Source: Paenibacillus sp. FSL H7-0331
GTDB taxonomy: Bacteria > Bacillota > Bacilli > Paenibacillales > NBRC-103111
Reading direction: 5' to 3'
Length of the DNA: 64,000 bases
NCBI RefSeq assembly: GCF_001956045.1
Contig: NZ_MRTH01000010.1
Span: 124,001-188,000, forward strand
Positions within the stretch are counted from its first letter, which is position 1. Each line of letters opens with the position of its first letter. This document shows positions 7,056-15,089 of the stretch, piece by piece. A program made the translations under genes and the position numbers. Below the pieces are notes generated by a model. That model worked only from the letters and a program-made list of their open reading frames with translations, was not told where the DNA came from and made no database searches.

Positions 7056-7688
7056 ATGAACCCTACAATAGTCAGTCTTATACGCCATGGAGTAACGGAT
7101 GTCAACCGCGAGCCTATATTTCAAGGACAAATGAATAATCCGTTAGCGATTGAAGGAACCCGTCAAGCCCAGCTGCTGGCAGCGCGGTTGTCATTTGTGA
7201 AGTTTGATGTGGTATACAGCTCTGATCTGCTGCGTGCCGTGCAAACAGCCGCCATTATCGTGAAGCCGCACGACAAGGAAATTCGAACCTCCTCCCAGTT
7301 ACGGGAAATTAACCGTGGCGACTGGACAGGAATGAGCTACAAGGCTTGCGCTGCAGCCGATCCTGCGGGATGGCAGGCTAGTCGGGTCAATCCGGAATTC
7401 CGCTCTCCGGGCGGAGAATCCTTCGTAGACCTGCACAAGCGGGTTGTTGCAGAGATTGAACGCATCGCCCTGCTCCATCGCGGGATGCATATTGTCATTG
7501 TTACACATGGAGGTCCAATTCGCGCCTTCCTGCGTCACGCAGTTGGACTTCCAGCCCATCATATGCAATCATTCCAGGCAGCGAATACGTCCATCAGCCG
7601 CTTTAAGCTCGAAGACCAGCAGTGGTCGCTGCTGCAATTTAACGATCATGCCCATCTTGAGCCTATCAGCGTTGTATCAGGATCCTGA
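7056..7688 (+). CDS. Histidine phosphatase (phosphoglycerate mutase-like) family protein
   Basis: 210 residues with the branch-1 histidine phosphatase motif LIRHGVTDVN (catalytic His12), the conserved arginine in SSDLLRAVQTA, LREINRGDWTG, and the second catalytic His in VTHGGPIRAFL. This is the set found in PhoE/CobC/GpmB-like broad-specificity phosphatases. It starts 4 bp after the HAD-IIA gene in the same operon, and the unit ends at the strong hairpin at 7751. It could be a cobalamin-pathway CobC in other contexts, but no cobalamin genes lie nearby, so a general phosphatase is the safer call. Confidence 0.88.
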   Translation: MNPTIVSLIRHGVTDVNREPIFQGQMNNPLAIEGTRQAQLLAARLSFVKFDVVYSSDLLRAVQTAAIIVKPHDKEIRTSSQLREINRGDWTGMSYKACAAADPAGWQASRVNPEFRSPGGESFVDLHKRVVAEIERIALLHRGMHIVIVTHGGPIRAFLRHAVGLPAHHMQSFQAANTSISRFKLEDQQWSLLQFNDHAHLEPISVVSGS

Positions 7689-7750
7689 TGTACCCCGCGC
7701 CAACTGGATACCTTGTCAGATGGGTTCGATGCCTAGCATAGGGATATATG

Positions 7751-7803
7751 AAGAATGAAGCCTCCATTCCCGCTTTGCAGCGATCTGGAGGCTTCATTCT
7801 TTT
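7751..7803. terminator. Bidirectional intrinsic terminator
   Basis: A 16-bp perfect inverted repeat (AAGAATGAAGCCTCCA at 7751-7766 with its complement at 7786-7801) and a 19-base loop, ending in TTCTTTT on the plus strand. It lies between the converging histidine phosphatase and padR genes and can serve both. Confidence 0.9.
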
Positions 7804-7815
7804 CAAATATGGTAA

Positions 7816-8382
7816 CTACGCCTGTTCATCCAGGGGAAGGCCTTCTTCGCTCAGGCGTCCTTCCTTGGCATCCTTCGCCAGACGCTCCAGCCAGCGCAGC
7901 TGGGTGAGGCCATGCTCATAAGAGCAATACATCATATGCAGTACGCCGCGCGGCACGATCGGAATATGCTCCTCATAAAGATCCTTCATTTTGCGATTCT
8001 TCAGCTTTTGTTCTTCGATTTTCTTTACAATAATCTCATAGATTCTGCCTTGATCCCCATAACCCGAGAACATTAATGCCGTTACCATCGGATAATAGAC
8101 AGGGGATTTTTCCTGAAATTGTTGCAGCAGCAGCTCTTGAAACAACAGCTTGCCGGATGGTGAAATCCGATATATGGTCCGATCCGGCCTGCTGCTGTCC
8201 TTGACGGTTTCAACGGTCTCGATATAGTCATTTTTTTTCAACTGCTCGATCGCATAGTACAAGGAACCGTCACGCATTTTGATATAATGATGCATTTCAC
8301 GTTCCATCATCGTCTGCTTGATTTCATAGGGATGGCTTTCTTTTTCCATTAATAGTCCGAGAATAACCAGCTTCATGGACAT
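7816..8382 (-). CDS. PadR-family transcriptional regulator
   Basis: 188 residues. The N-terminal winged helix (KLVILGLLMEKESHPYEIKQTM, DGSLYYAIEQLKKNDYIE, DRTIYRISPSGK) is diagnostic of PadR. The C-terminal Vir_act_alpha_C-type helical half (residues 95-175) makes the dimer. The start at 8382 follows AAGGTGATT. It lies 40 bp downstream of the DHA2 exporter gene on the same strand, so regulator and pump are one operon; the usual role is repression relieved by a pump substrate. A candidate operator lies in the exporter promoter at 10032. Confidence 0.92.
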   Translation of the reverse strand: MSMKLVILGLLMEKESHPYEIKQTMMEREMHHYIKMRDGSLYYAIEQLKKNDYIETVETVKDSSRPDRTIYRISPSGKLLFQELLLQQFQEKSPVYYPMVTALMFSGYGDQGRIYEIIVKKIEEQKLKNRKMKDLYEEHIPIVPRGVLHMMYCSYEHGLTQLRWLERLAKDAKEGRLSEEGLPLDEQA

Positions 8383-8422
8383 GGAGCAATCACCTTATTC
8401 CTGATAATTTCGAGTACTGACA

Positions 8423-9988
8423 TTACGCCTTTTGCTTCGTATGCGCCGGAATTTCCATCCTCGCCTTACCCATCAGCAAAATACAGATCAAGGCAGCAAC
8501 CGCCATTAGCAATGTACACTGAAAAACAATAGCAATCGAATCTGCCAGCCCAACCGTCAGCTTTTCCAACACTTGCGGTGGAATCTTGGCTCTAACCTCA
8601 GGCTGCAAAAGCGCTCGAGGATCGATTTGTGACATATTGGAGCCCGGAAGCAGCTCAGTCAGCCGCGAAGTCAATGCGCCCGTCTGCACACTTCCAAGTA
8701 CGGTCACCCCGATTGCCGAGCCGATCGAACGAAAGAAGGAAACCATAGATGTCACGGTGCCGCGGAACTCAAAGCCGACATTATGAAGCGATGACATCGA
8801 AACCACCGGAAAGGATGCCCCGATCCCCAGACCCATAAGAATCATATAAACGATAACCAATGGTCGTGGCGTTAGCTGTGGAGTCGTACCTCCAAATATA
8901 CCATACAGCGATTGGACCCACGCAGGTGAATAATAGGACAACGTCGATAACAACGAGGTTGCTATAAGCAGAAGTGCACACGATACGAGCAATATATTAC
9001 GGTAAGGCAATTTACTAATAAAACGGCCCCCGAATACGCTGCTGACGACAACACCCAGCATCATCGGAGTCAGCACTTGCCCTGCACTGGAAGCCGAGCC
9101 TTGATAAACGCCCTGAATGAACAGAGGAATATAAGAAGCGGCAGACATCAGAATCGCTCCATAGAACAGACTGGCTCCCATACTCGCTGTAAACAATTTA
9201 TTGCGGAACAATTTAAGCGGTACGACGGGATCAGATACTTGGGTCTCGATCCAGAGAAATAACGCCAGCAGAATGACAAAACCGCTGAATAAGCTATAGC
9301 TCTGCAGAGAGTTCCAGGCGAACTCCTTGCCTCCAAGCTCTAACCCGAACATCAGGCACAACACGGAAGCAGCAAAAGTAATCGTCCCCCACCAGTCGAT
9401 CTTTTGATTCGGATTATTAGGCAGTGTCGCGTGATAAAATAAAGTGATCAGCAAAAGAGAGACCACACCAAGCGGCAAGTTAATGAAAAATATCCATTTC
9501 CAATTCACATAATCCGTAAAATAAGCACCAGCCAGCGGCCCCAACACACTCGAAATACCAAAAACGGCACCGAACAAGCCCTGCATTTTACCCCGTTTCT
9601 CAGGAGGAAACAGATCAAATACGATAGTGAATGTAATCGGCAGCAGAGCGCCACCGCCTATGCCCTGAATCGCTCGATAAACGATCAATTGGAACATACT
9701 CGTTGAGGTCCCGCATAAGGCAGAGCCGATCATGAACACGACCAAGCCAAGCAGGAAAAATTTCTTGCGCCCATACATATCGGACAATTTACCGAAAATC
9801 GGCATCGATACGACATTGGCAATCAAATATGCGGAGAATACCCACACAAACTTGTCCAAGCCACCAAACTCACCGACAATCGTTGGCATCGCCGTGGAGA
9901 CGATCGTTTGGTCTAGTGAAGCCAGGAGCAATCCCAGCATTAATCCGACGATCGTCAGACGGACGTTAGATTTTTTGTTAACCATCAT
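8423..9988 (-). CDS. DHA2-family (14-TM) MFS multidrug exporter
   Basis: 521 residues with 14 predicted membrane helices, EmrB/QacA type. Family marks: LLASLDQTIVSTAMPTIVGE in helix 1 (motif D1), GKLSDMYGRKKFF (motif A) between helices 2 and 3, and RAIQGIGGGALLP (motif B) in helix 4. GPLAGAYFTDYVNWKWIFFINLP (motif C region) follows. Two adjacent ATGs (9988, 9985) follow GAGGGTGAA. The adjacent PadR gene suggests drug-inducible expression. Substrate specificity cannot be read from sequence; proton-coupled export of amphipathic drugs is the family role. Confidence 0.92.
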   Translation of the reverse strand: MMVNKKSNVRLTIVGLMLGLLLASLDQTIVSTAMPTIVGEFGGLDKFVWVFSAYLIANVVSMPIFGKLSDMYGRKKFFLLGLVVFMIGSALCGTSTSMFQLIVYRAIQGIGGGALLPITFTIVFDLFPPEKRGKMQGLFGAVFGISSVLGPLAGAYFTDYVNWKWIFFINLPLGVVSLLLITLFYHATLPNNPNQKIDWWGTITFAASVLCLMFGLELGGKEFAWNSLQSYSLFSGFVILLALFLWIETQVSDPVVPLKLFRNKLFTASMGASLFYGAILMSAASYIPLFIQGVYQGSASSAGQVLTPMMLGVVVSSVFGGRFISKLPYRNILLVSCALLLIATSLLSTLSYYSPAWVQSLYGIFGGTTPQLTPRPLVIVYMILMGLGIGASFPVVSMSSLHNVGFEFRGTVTSMVSFFRSIGSAIGVTVLGSVQTGALTSRLTELLPGSNMSQIDPRALLQPEVRAKIPPQVLEKLTVGLADSIAIVFQCTLLMAVAALICILLMGKARMEIPAHTKQKA

Positions 9989-10024
9989 TTCACCCTCATT
10001 TTTACTTTTGTACTTACGTTAATT

Positions 10025-10052
10025 ATTATATTCAAATTTGAGTAATTAACAA
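10025..10052 (-). promoter_or_regulatory. SigA-type promoter with embedded palindrome for the exporter-padR operon
   Basis: On the minus strand TTGTTA (10047-10052) and TATAAT (10025-10030) are 16 bp apart. The spacer contains the perfect 10-bp palindrome TCAAATTTGA (10032-10041), a natural site for PadR. The rest of the 273-bp gap up to the lysR start is AT-rich; it also holds the small palindrome GATAAAATTTATC at 10184-10196 near the lysR gene. Confidence 0.55.
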
Positions 10053-10261
10053 GTGATTAATCAAAAATTAACAAGGAATATCGGCTCATTTTTTAGAAAT
10101 TCCCTTATTTAGGTTTGCTCCTCGCTGCCATGTGTCATATAATGTCTATATTGAGAAATTGTATTTATATTATTGGGTAAATCGATAAAATTTATCTATT
10201 TTTCAAATCGGTTTGTATACCCACCTAAGGCACAACTTTTTAGAGAGGAGGGTCTGATCAA

Positions 10262-11164
10262 GTGAATTTGAACCAACTCGAAACGTTAATTACGATTTCC
10301 AAAACCATGAGCTTCCGCAAGGCGGGCGAGTTGCTCAATCTCACACAGCCAGCTGTATCCGCCCAGATTAAAAGTCTGGAGGATGAGTTCAAGACCGTAC
10401 TTATTGACCGTAACCAGCCAGTAACCCTGACCGATAGCGGACGAATATTTCTCGAACATGCAGAATTAATTTTGCATACGGTTGAGGATATGAAGGAACG
10501 ACTGAACGATTTGAACCATACGCCGCAAGGCCATATCCATCTGGGGACAACTACCTCCATTGCCATTCAGATTTTACCGCGTGTGCTGTCCTATTTTCAA
10601 AATCAATTTCCATTGATCAAAACGACGATCCACTCGATGACAACCTCACAAATCATGCATAGCGTCGAAAATGGTACCATTGATATCGGCATTACGTACT
10701 TATTTGAAAAACAGCCTTCACTCGAAAGCTCGGTGCTGTACTACGATACTTTCGAATTGGTCGTATCACCTAATCATCCGCTCAGCCGCTACGCTCACGT
10801 ACCTATAGAGAGGCTGCATGACATTTCGTTAATTATGCTTTCGCCTGAAACAGCAGGCCGCAGGTTTGTCGATCAAATTTTCAAGCAGCTTAACATCACC
10901 CCGCAAATCGTTATGGAGCTGTCCAGCAGCGAAGAGGTAAAACGAATGGTCGAGCTGAATTTAGGAGCTGCGATTATTTCGAAGATGTCGATTGCTAACG
11001 AGCTTCGTTTGGGTACCCTAAAGATGGTTAAAGTTCATGAGCTCGAAATCAGCCACCCTGTCGGCGTTATATATAAATCCGGACGCTATTTAAGCTCGGC
11101 GCTGCATCAATTCTTACTGGATTTAAAAGGCATGCAAGAAATACAATTTATCGGATCGGAGTGA
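10262..11164 (+). CDS. LysR-family transcriptional regulator
   Basis: 300 residues, full-length for the family. The N-terminal helix-turn-helix MNLNQLETLITISKTMSFRKAG...LTQPAVSAQIKSLE is unmistakable, followed by the linker helix to about residue 85 and a periplasmic-binding-like effector domain. Start is GTG at 10262 after GAGGAGGG. It is followed after 6 bp by the PHP phosphatase gene and is divergent from the exporter-padR operon. The target and ligand are unknown; LysR proteins often regulate a divergent or adjacent gene and themselves. Confidence 0.93.
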   Translation: MNLNQLETLITISKTMSFRKAGELLNLTQPAVSAQIKSLEDEFKTVLIDRNQPVTLTDSGRIFLEHAELILHTVEDMKERLNDLNHTPQGHIHLGTTTSIAIQILPRVLSYFQNQFPLIKTTIHSMTTSQIMHSVENGTIDIGITYLFEKQPSLESSVLYYDTFELVVSPNHPLSRYAHVPIERLHDISLIMLSPETAGRRFVDQIFKQLNITPQIVMELSSSEEVKRMVELNLGAAIISKMSIANELRLGTLKMVKVHELEISHPVGVIYKSGRYLSSALHQFLLDLKGMQEIQFIGSE

Positions 11165-11170
11165 ATTTTA

Positions 11171-11977
11171 ATGAAATTCGATTTACACACACACCATGAA
11201 CGCTGCGGCCATGCCGTGGGCACCATACGCGATTATGTCGAGGCGGGTATTCGTCACGGACTATCGGTAATCGGGATCTCTGACCATTCTCCCTATTTCG
11301 GGAGTACGAAGGAACGGGAACAGCCGGGTATTGCAATGGGCAAAAGCGAGTTCGCAATCTATATTGATGAAGTGTTGAAGCTCAAGCAGGAATACAGCGG
11401 AAAAATCGATGTGCTGCTGGGCGTGGAATCCGATTTTTTCCCTGAGCATGCAGAGCTGTATCGGCAAATATATGAGCAATACCCTTTTGACTACATTATC
11501 GGCTCCGTTCATTTGTCCGGGGGTACAAGTATTTTCAACAAAACCCGTTTCCAGGGACTAACCGATGCTCAGCTCGTTGAACAAAAAGACATTTATTACG
11601 GTCTGATTGAACAATCGGCTCGCAGCGGTATTTTTCAAATTCTTGGGCATATTGATGCGATGCGCGCTTACTTTGTTCCTTTCTCGGCGGTACCGACCGA
11701 TTCCGTGGATCGTACCCTCCAGATCATTGGCGAGAACGATGTCGCAATCGAGATCAACACCTCCGGCAAAACCAAAGCCTGCGGCGGCTGGTATCCGGTT
11801 GATGAGGTTCTTGAACGGGCGCTTCATTACGGAGTCAGAGCTACCTTCGGATCGGATGCCCATGTGCCTGAGCGTGTAGGCGATGACTGGGACGAGGTCA
11901 GCAAGCGTTTGAAGGAGATCGGCTTTAAAGAATGGGTGTATTTCAAACAAAAGGAACGTCAAATCGTCCCTTTGTAA
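11171..11977 (+). CDS. Histidinol-phosphatase of the PHP family (HisJ/HisK type)
   Basis: 268 residues, the usual length of Bacillus-type histidinol phosphatase, which removes phosphate from L-histidinol phosphate in histidine biosynthesis. PHP metal ligands appear in order: DLHTHHERCGH (residues 4-14), GISDHSPY, GVESDFF, GSVHLSGG, ILGHIDAMR and FGSDAHVPERVGDDW. The start follows GGAGTGAATTTTA. It is cotranscribed with the lysR gene and ends at a hairpin. No other his genes lie nearby, which is normal for this isolated gene, but a different phosphoester substrate cannot be excluded. Confidence 0.85.
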   Translation: MKFDLHTHHERCGHAVGTIRDYVEAGIRHGLSVIGISDHSPYFGSTKEREQPGIAMGKSEFAIYIDEVLKLKQEYSGKIDVLLGVESDFFPEHAELYRQIYEQYPFDYIIGSVHLSGGTSIFNKTRFQGLTDAQLVEQKDIYYGLIEQSARSGIFQILGHIDAMRAYFVPFSAVPTDSVDRTLQIIGENDVAIEINTSGKTKACGGWYPVDEVLERALHYGVRATFGSDAHVPERVGDDWDEVSKRLKEIGFKEWVYFKQKERQIVPL

Positions 11978-11998
11978 GTTCAAATGAGGAAGACCTAC

Positions 11999-12028
11999 AA
12001 CCAGTCCGCAAGTCGGGCTGGTTTTTTT
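11999..12028 (+). terminator. Intrinsic terminator after the histidinol-phosphatase gene
   Basis: AACCAGTCC-GCAAGT-CGGGCTGGTT forms a stem with one mismatch and is followed by seven T residues. It separates this unit from the TerD-type gene. Confidence 0.8.
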
Positions 12029-12123
12029 CATACAATATGGCAACTCTGTGTATTACCTTATTATACAATAAGTGGTACAATACCCCTATTACCCTATTCG
12101 ATGGGACATTAGGAGAGTTACAT

Positions 12124-13593
12124 ATGAACTTACATAGAGGGCAAAAAGTTGATATCACCAAGCAACGGGGATTTCATGATATCAAGGTACAAATAAGCTG
12201 GAAGTCTTTGAATCCCGATATGGAGATTGATGCGTCAGCATTTTTACTTTCTAGCTCAGGGAAGTGTGAGCAGGACGAAAATTTTATTTTTTACGGGAAT
12301 CCCGTTAGTTTGGACAAAGCGGTTTCTTACACCGCTAATGATCATCTTTCACAAGTCGATTTTATGCTTTCCTGGAACAAGCTGAACCCTTCCCACCAAA
12401 AAATTGCTATCGCTTTGACCATCCACGAAGGTGATCATTTAGGATTTCATTTCAATCAGGTATCACAAATTCGTCTTGATATTATCCATTCAACCACCTT
12501 ACAAACTTATTATACCTTTGAGCTTGGTTCAGACATGACGCTAGAAACCGCTATTGTTGCTGGCGAGTTCTACCTCCATAATGGAGACTGGAAATTCAAT
12601 GCTATTGGCAGTGGTTTTTTCGGTGGATTAAAAGATCTCTGTACCAATTACGGATTACAGATTTCTGATGATTATCCAACTGAACTCGAAGACATCAACC
12701 CATTGACAAAATCAGAAGTTGCAGTCGCAAGCAGTACAGACATTAAGGATCTTTCCTATACGCAATTAAGTAAAGAGGAAACTGCTGCCATGCAGAAATC
12801 TCCAACGGTTGTTACTGAATTAGTATGGAACAGCTCTGAGGATGACTTGGACTTCTATTGTTTTTATGTAACAAAGGACAATAAAGCCGGGAAAGTATAC
12901 TATAATAACTTAGGAAATAGTCAAATCTCTCCATACATCGTGTTGGACGGAGATTCAAGGAGTGGAGGAACAGAAAGAATCACGTTCCATCGCACAGAGC
13001 ATATCAAGTATGCCTTGTTTGCAGCTTATCACGAACTCTCAAGTCGAGTCGGTAGTTTCATCAGTATGAAACCCCATATGATAGTAAGCAATGCTTCTGG
13101 TCAAAAAGTTATGGCAAATTTGCTTAAAAAAAATAACTCCTCTTCTTGGGTAGTCTTTGCTTGTATCGATTTCACAGACGATAATCAAATGAAAGTGATC
13201 CATATTGAAAAATACTCAGGCTATAATTCAGAAAAATCTCCAATCCTTTATCTGGATGGAACATTTCTAATGGATAAAGGCCCTGAGGAATTCAAGAGCT
13301 ATGATGATGATATCTCTGATCCGGAATTCGATCATAAATTGGATTACGCTCTCAGGAATAGGAATCGTGTGTTAGATCAAGTCTCAGAGTATGTGAAAAT
13401 AGCCGATATAATTAAAAAAAAGAACCCTAACCAATTTATACAATTCAAAGATAATAATCTACATCTTCTTGAAGCTTATATAGATAGTCTTGTAACTGTT
13501 GAAGATATGGTTTATCTCACGCAATTTATCCCTTTAATAAAGGAAGACCAAATAGAGCAAATCAAACTATTATATGCCGAATTGCGCCCCTAG
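12124..13593 (+). CDS. TerD-like protein with two tandem TerD/TerA modules and a helical C-terminus
   Basis: 489 residues. The ATG at 12124 follows TAGGAGAG; the open frame further upstream overlaps the previous terminator and lacks a start site. Residues 1-190 match the TerD fold: RGQKVDITKQRG, then W..LNPDMEIDASAFLLSSSGK, DENFIFYGNP, VDFMLSWNKLNPS and FELGSDMTLETAIVAGEFYLHNGDWKF. Residues 230-410 look like a second, diverged copy (DDLDFYCFYVTKDNKAGKVYYNNLG, IVLDGDSRSGGTERITFHR). The last 80 residues are charged helix. TerD domains bind calcium and belong to stress or tellurite-resistance complexes, but no terB, terC or terZ gene is nearby. Base composition is more AT-rich than the neighbours, which may indicate transfer. 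Confidence 0.85.
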   Translation: MNLHRGQKVDITKQRGFHDIKVQISWKSLNPDMEIDASAFLLSSSGKCEQDENFIFYGNPVSLDKAVSYTANDHLSQVDFMLSWNKLNPSHQKIAIALTIHEGDHLGFHFNQVSQIRLDIIHSTTLQTYYTFELGSDMTLETAIVAGEFYLHNGDWKFNAIGSGFFGGLKDLCTNYGLQISDDYPTELEDINPLTKSEVAVASSTDIKDLSYTQLSKEETAAMQKSPTVVTELVWNSSEDDLDFYCFYVTKDNKAGKVYYNNLGNSQISPYIVLDGDSRSGGTERITFHRTEHIKYALFAAYHELSSRVGSFISMKPHMIVSNASGQKVMANLLKKNNSSSWVVFACIDFTDDNQMKVIHIEKYSGYNSEKSPILYLDGTFLMDKGPEEFKSYDDDISDPEFDHKLDYALRNRNRVLDQVSEYVKIADIIKKKNPNQFIQFKDNNLHLLEAYIDSLVTVEDMVYLTQFIPLIKEDQIEQIKLLYAELRP

Positions 13594-13601
13594 CAAATAA
13601 C

Positions 13602-13646
13602 AAATACCCCTTACTCCGCTGAAATCGTGGAATAAGGGGTATTCGC
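13602..13646. terminator. Bidirectional hairpin terminator
   Basis: AAATACCCCTTA at 13602-13613 pairs with TAAGGGGTATT at 13633-13643. It lies between the TerD-like gene and the converging queuosine transporter gene. Confidence 0.75.
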
Positions 13647-13651
13647 CATTG

Positions 13652-14389
13652 CTATTGAATCTGCGTATGATGAGTCACTTCATATTGAGGCTGCTGGGTT
13701 GTCGACCTGGAGTTTCCTCTCACCCATCTAACCAGTAAATAAATAATCGGTGTGCCTACAATAGACATCATGATCTTGACGCCGAACTCCGTACCTGTAG
13801 CCGCCACCATGTCGGGAATCGGCATAATTCCGATAAACCCGATCACGAAAAACACCGAAGTATCGAGCAGCTGACACGTAATCGTCGCCACATTGCTGCG
13901 CAGCCAAAGATGCTTACCATTGGTTTTCTCTCTCAGACGAGTGAATAGATACACATCAATATTTTGGCTGATCGAATAGGCCACTAAGGATGCGAGCACA
14001 ATTCTTGGAACACCGCCCAGAATCGTTGCCAGCTCGGCCTGATTCTCAAAAAACACCGCCGAAGGCATATGAATGACGAGTGTGAACGCTCCAACCATGC
14101 AGGCATTCATAAACAACCCGATCCAGATCGCCTGCCGCGCGACCTTTCTCCCCCATATTTCCGATATGGTATCGGCAATGATAAACGTAATCGGGTAGAA
14201 GAAAATACCGGCTGTGACATCGGCAAAGCCGACATCGACAATTTTAATCGCCACTATGTTGGCAATCATCAACGACGAAATAAAGACTGCCATCAATAAA
14301 ATCAGCTTTTTTGTCGTCCCATCTATCGGCAGATAAGGGATTGCCCCTCCTTTTGATAGATCACTTGCTGTACGTCTTGATTTGTTCAT
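13652..14389 (-). CDS. Queuosine precursor transporter (QPTR/YhhQ, COG1738 family)
   Basis: Integral membrane importer of 245 residues with about six hydrophobic segments. The family is seen in ILLMAVFISSLMIANIVAIKIV, then GIFFYPITFIIADTISEIWGRKVAR, and the QNIDVYLFTRLREKTNGKHLWLR loop with its conserved charged residues. YhhQ homologues take up preQ0 or preQ1 for the tRNA modification queuosine. The function is strongly supported by a preQ1-I riboswitch directly upstream (14397-14439), whose pseudoknot includes the ribosome site GGAGG. The ATG at 14389 is 7 bases after that site. It stands alone, without queCDEF genes here, as expected for salvage. Confidence 0.9.
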   Translation of the reverse strand: MNKSRRTASDLSKGGAIPYLPIDGTTKKLILLMAVFISSLMIANIVAIKIVDVGFADVTAGIFFYPITFIIADTISEIWGRKVARQAIWIGLFMNACMVGAFTLVIHMPSAVFFENQAELATILGGVPRIVLASLVAYSISQNIDVYLFTRLREKTNGKHLWLRSNVATITCQLLDTSVFFVIGFIGIMPIPDMVAATGTEFGVKIMMSIVGTPIIYLLVRWVRGNSRSTTQQPQYEVTHHTQIQ

Positions 14390-14396
14390 GCGCTTA

Positions 14397-14439
14397 CCTC
14401 CATAGTTTTGTTTATAGACAGGATGGTCGCGAACTGTCT
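14397..14439 (-). promoter_or_regulatory. PreQ1-I riboswitch controlling translation of the queuosine precursor transporter
   Basis: Minus strand, 5' to 3': P1 strand AGACAG (14439-14434), loop TTCGCGACCATC, P1 strand CTGTCT (14421-14416), A-rich tail ATAAACAAAACT, then ATGGAGG. CCAT in the loop (14426-14423) can pair with ATGG in the tail (14403-14400), giving the H-type pseudoknot of preQ1-I aptamers. The pairing overlaps the Shine-Dalgarno GGAGG. The tail AAACAAAAC closely resembles the known class-I aptamers. With ligand bound the ribosome site would be hidden, giving translational repression. Confidence 0.85.
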
Positions 14440-14507
14440 TGGTACACTATACAATAAACCTTTCATTTGAACAATCTTAAATATCGATCAAACCCTAATG
14501 CCCAGCT

Positions 14508-14927
14508 TTATCTGGGAGCTCGCCTACCCATAAGCAAGGCCAACAGGAATCCGTACATAGCGTGGCCCACAAGCCAGACCGTGATCGCGCTCACATCATA
14601 AATGGCTGGTGTTTTGGAAGATAACATGGTAGTCAGATACAGCACAGCACCGACGATTACGCTCCACAGAACAAAGGTTTGCACAATTCGCTTGGCATAG
14701 TCTTTACGTCGAATGAGTTTGTAAAAAACGAGAGCTACAACGGCCGAGATGATCATATGTATAGAAAATTCAGTCGCTTCAGTCAAAGTCAAATCTCGCA
14801 GCACAGGTACATAATCCACATTCAGCAAAAGTGTATATACCCTTATTTTCCATTCAAATTCCACGATTCTAAAAAAAATTCCAATGAATAAACCGGCTCC
14901 AATGCCAGCCCAAATCGCTCTTTGCAT
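14508..14927 (-). CDS. Four-helix membrane protein, unknown function
   Basis: 139 residues, strongly hydrophobic, with four predicted helices at about 4-24, 55-72, 84-104 and 112-134. The N-terminus MQRAIWAGIGAGLFIGIFFRIVE suggests an inner membrane anchor; the C-terminus ends MGRRAPR, so it is probably cytoplasmic. The start follows GGGGGAGGAAG. I do not recognise a named family; small conserved membrane proteins of this kind are frequent next to unrelated genes. It is on the same strand as and upstream of the queuosine transporter, but 120 bp away with the riboswitch between, so it is probably a separate gene. Confidence 0.75.
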   Translation of the reverse strand: MQRAIWAGIGAGLFIGIFFRIVEFEWKIRVYTLLLNVDYVPVLRDLTLTEATEFSIHMIISAVVALVFYKLIRRKDYAKRIVQTFVLWSVIVGAVLYLTTMLSSKTPAIYDVSAITVWLVGHAMYGFLLALLMGRRAPR

Positions 14928-15053
14928 AATAACTTCCTCCCCCTGCCTTATGAATATATTTTACCGCGTAGAGGGCTGTGATAGCAAAATTAGTACTTTC
15001 CAGTATTTACACATGCCAGAATCCTGCCAAATGAACTTTTCCCTCCGAATAGA

Positions 15054-15065
15054 GTTAGTACTAAC
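15054..15065. promoter_or_regulatory. Perfect 12-bp palindrome upstream of the NlpC/P60 gene
   Basis: GTTAGTACTAAC lies 24 bp before the start codon. TTAGTACT also occurs at 14990, about 60 bp further upstream. It is a plausible operator, but no matching regulator is known to me. Confidence 0.4.
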
Positions 15066-15089
15066 TTCACTTAAGAGGGGAAGAACAGC

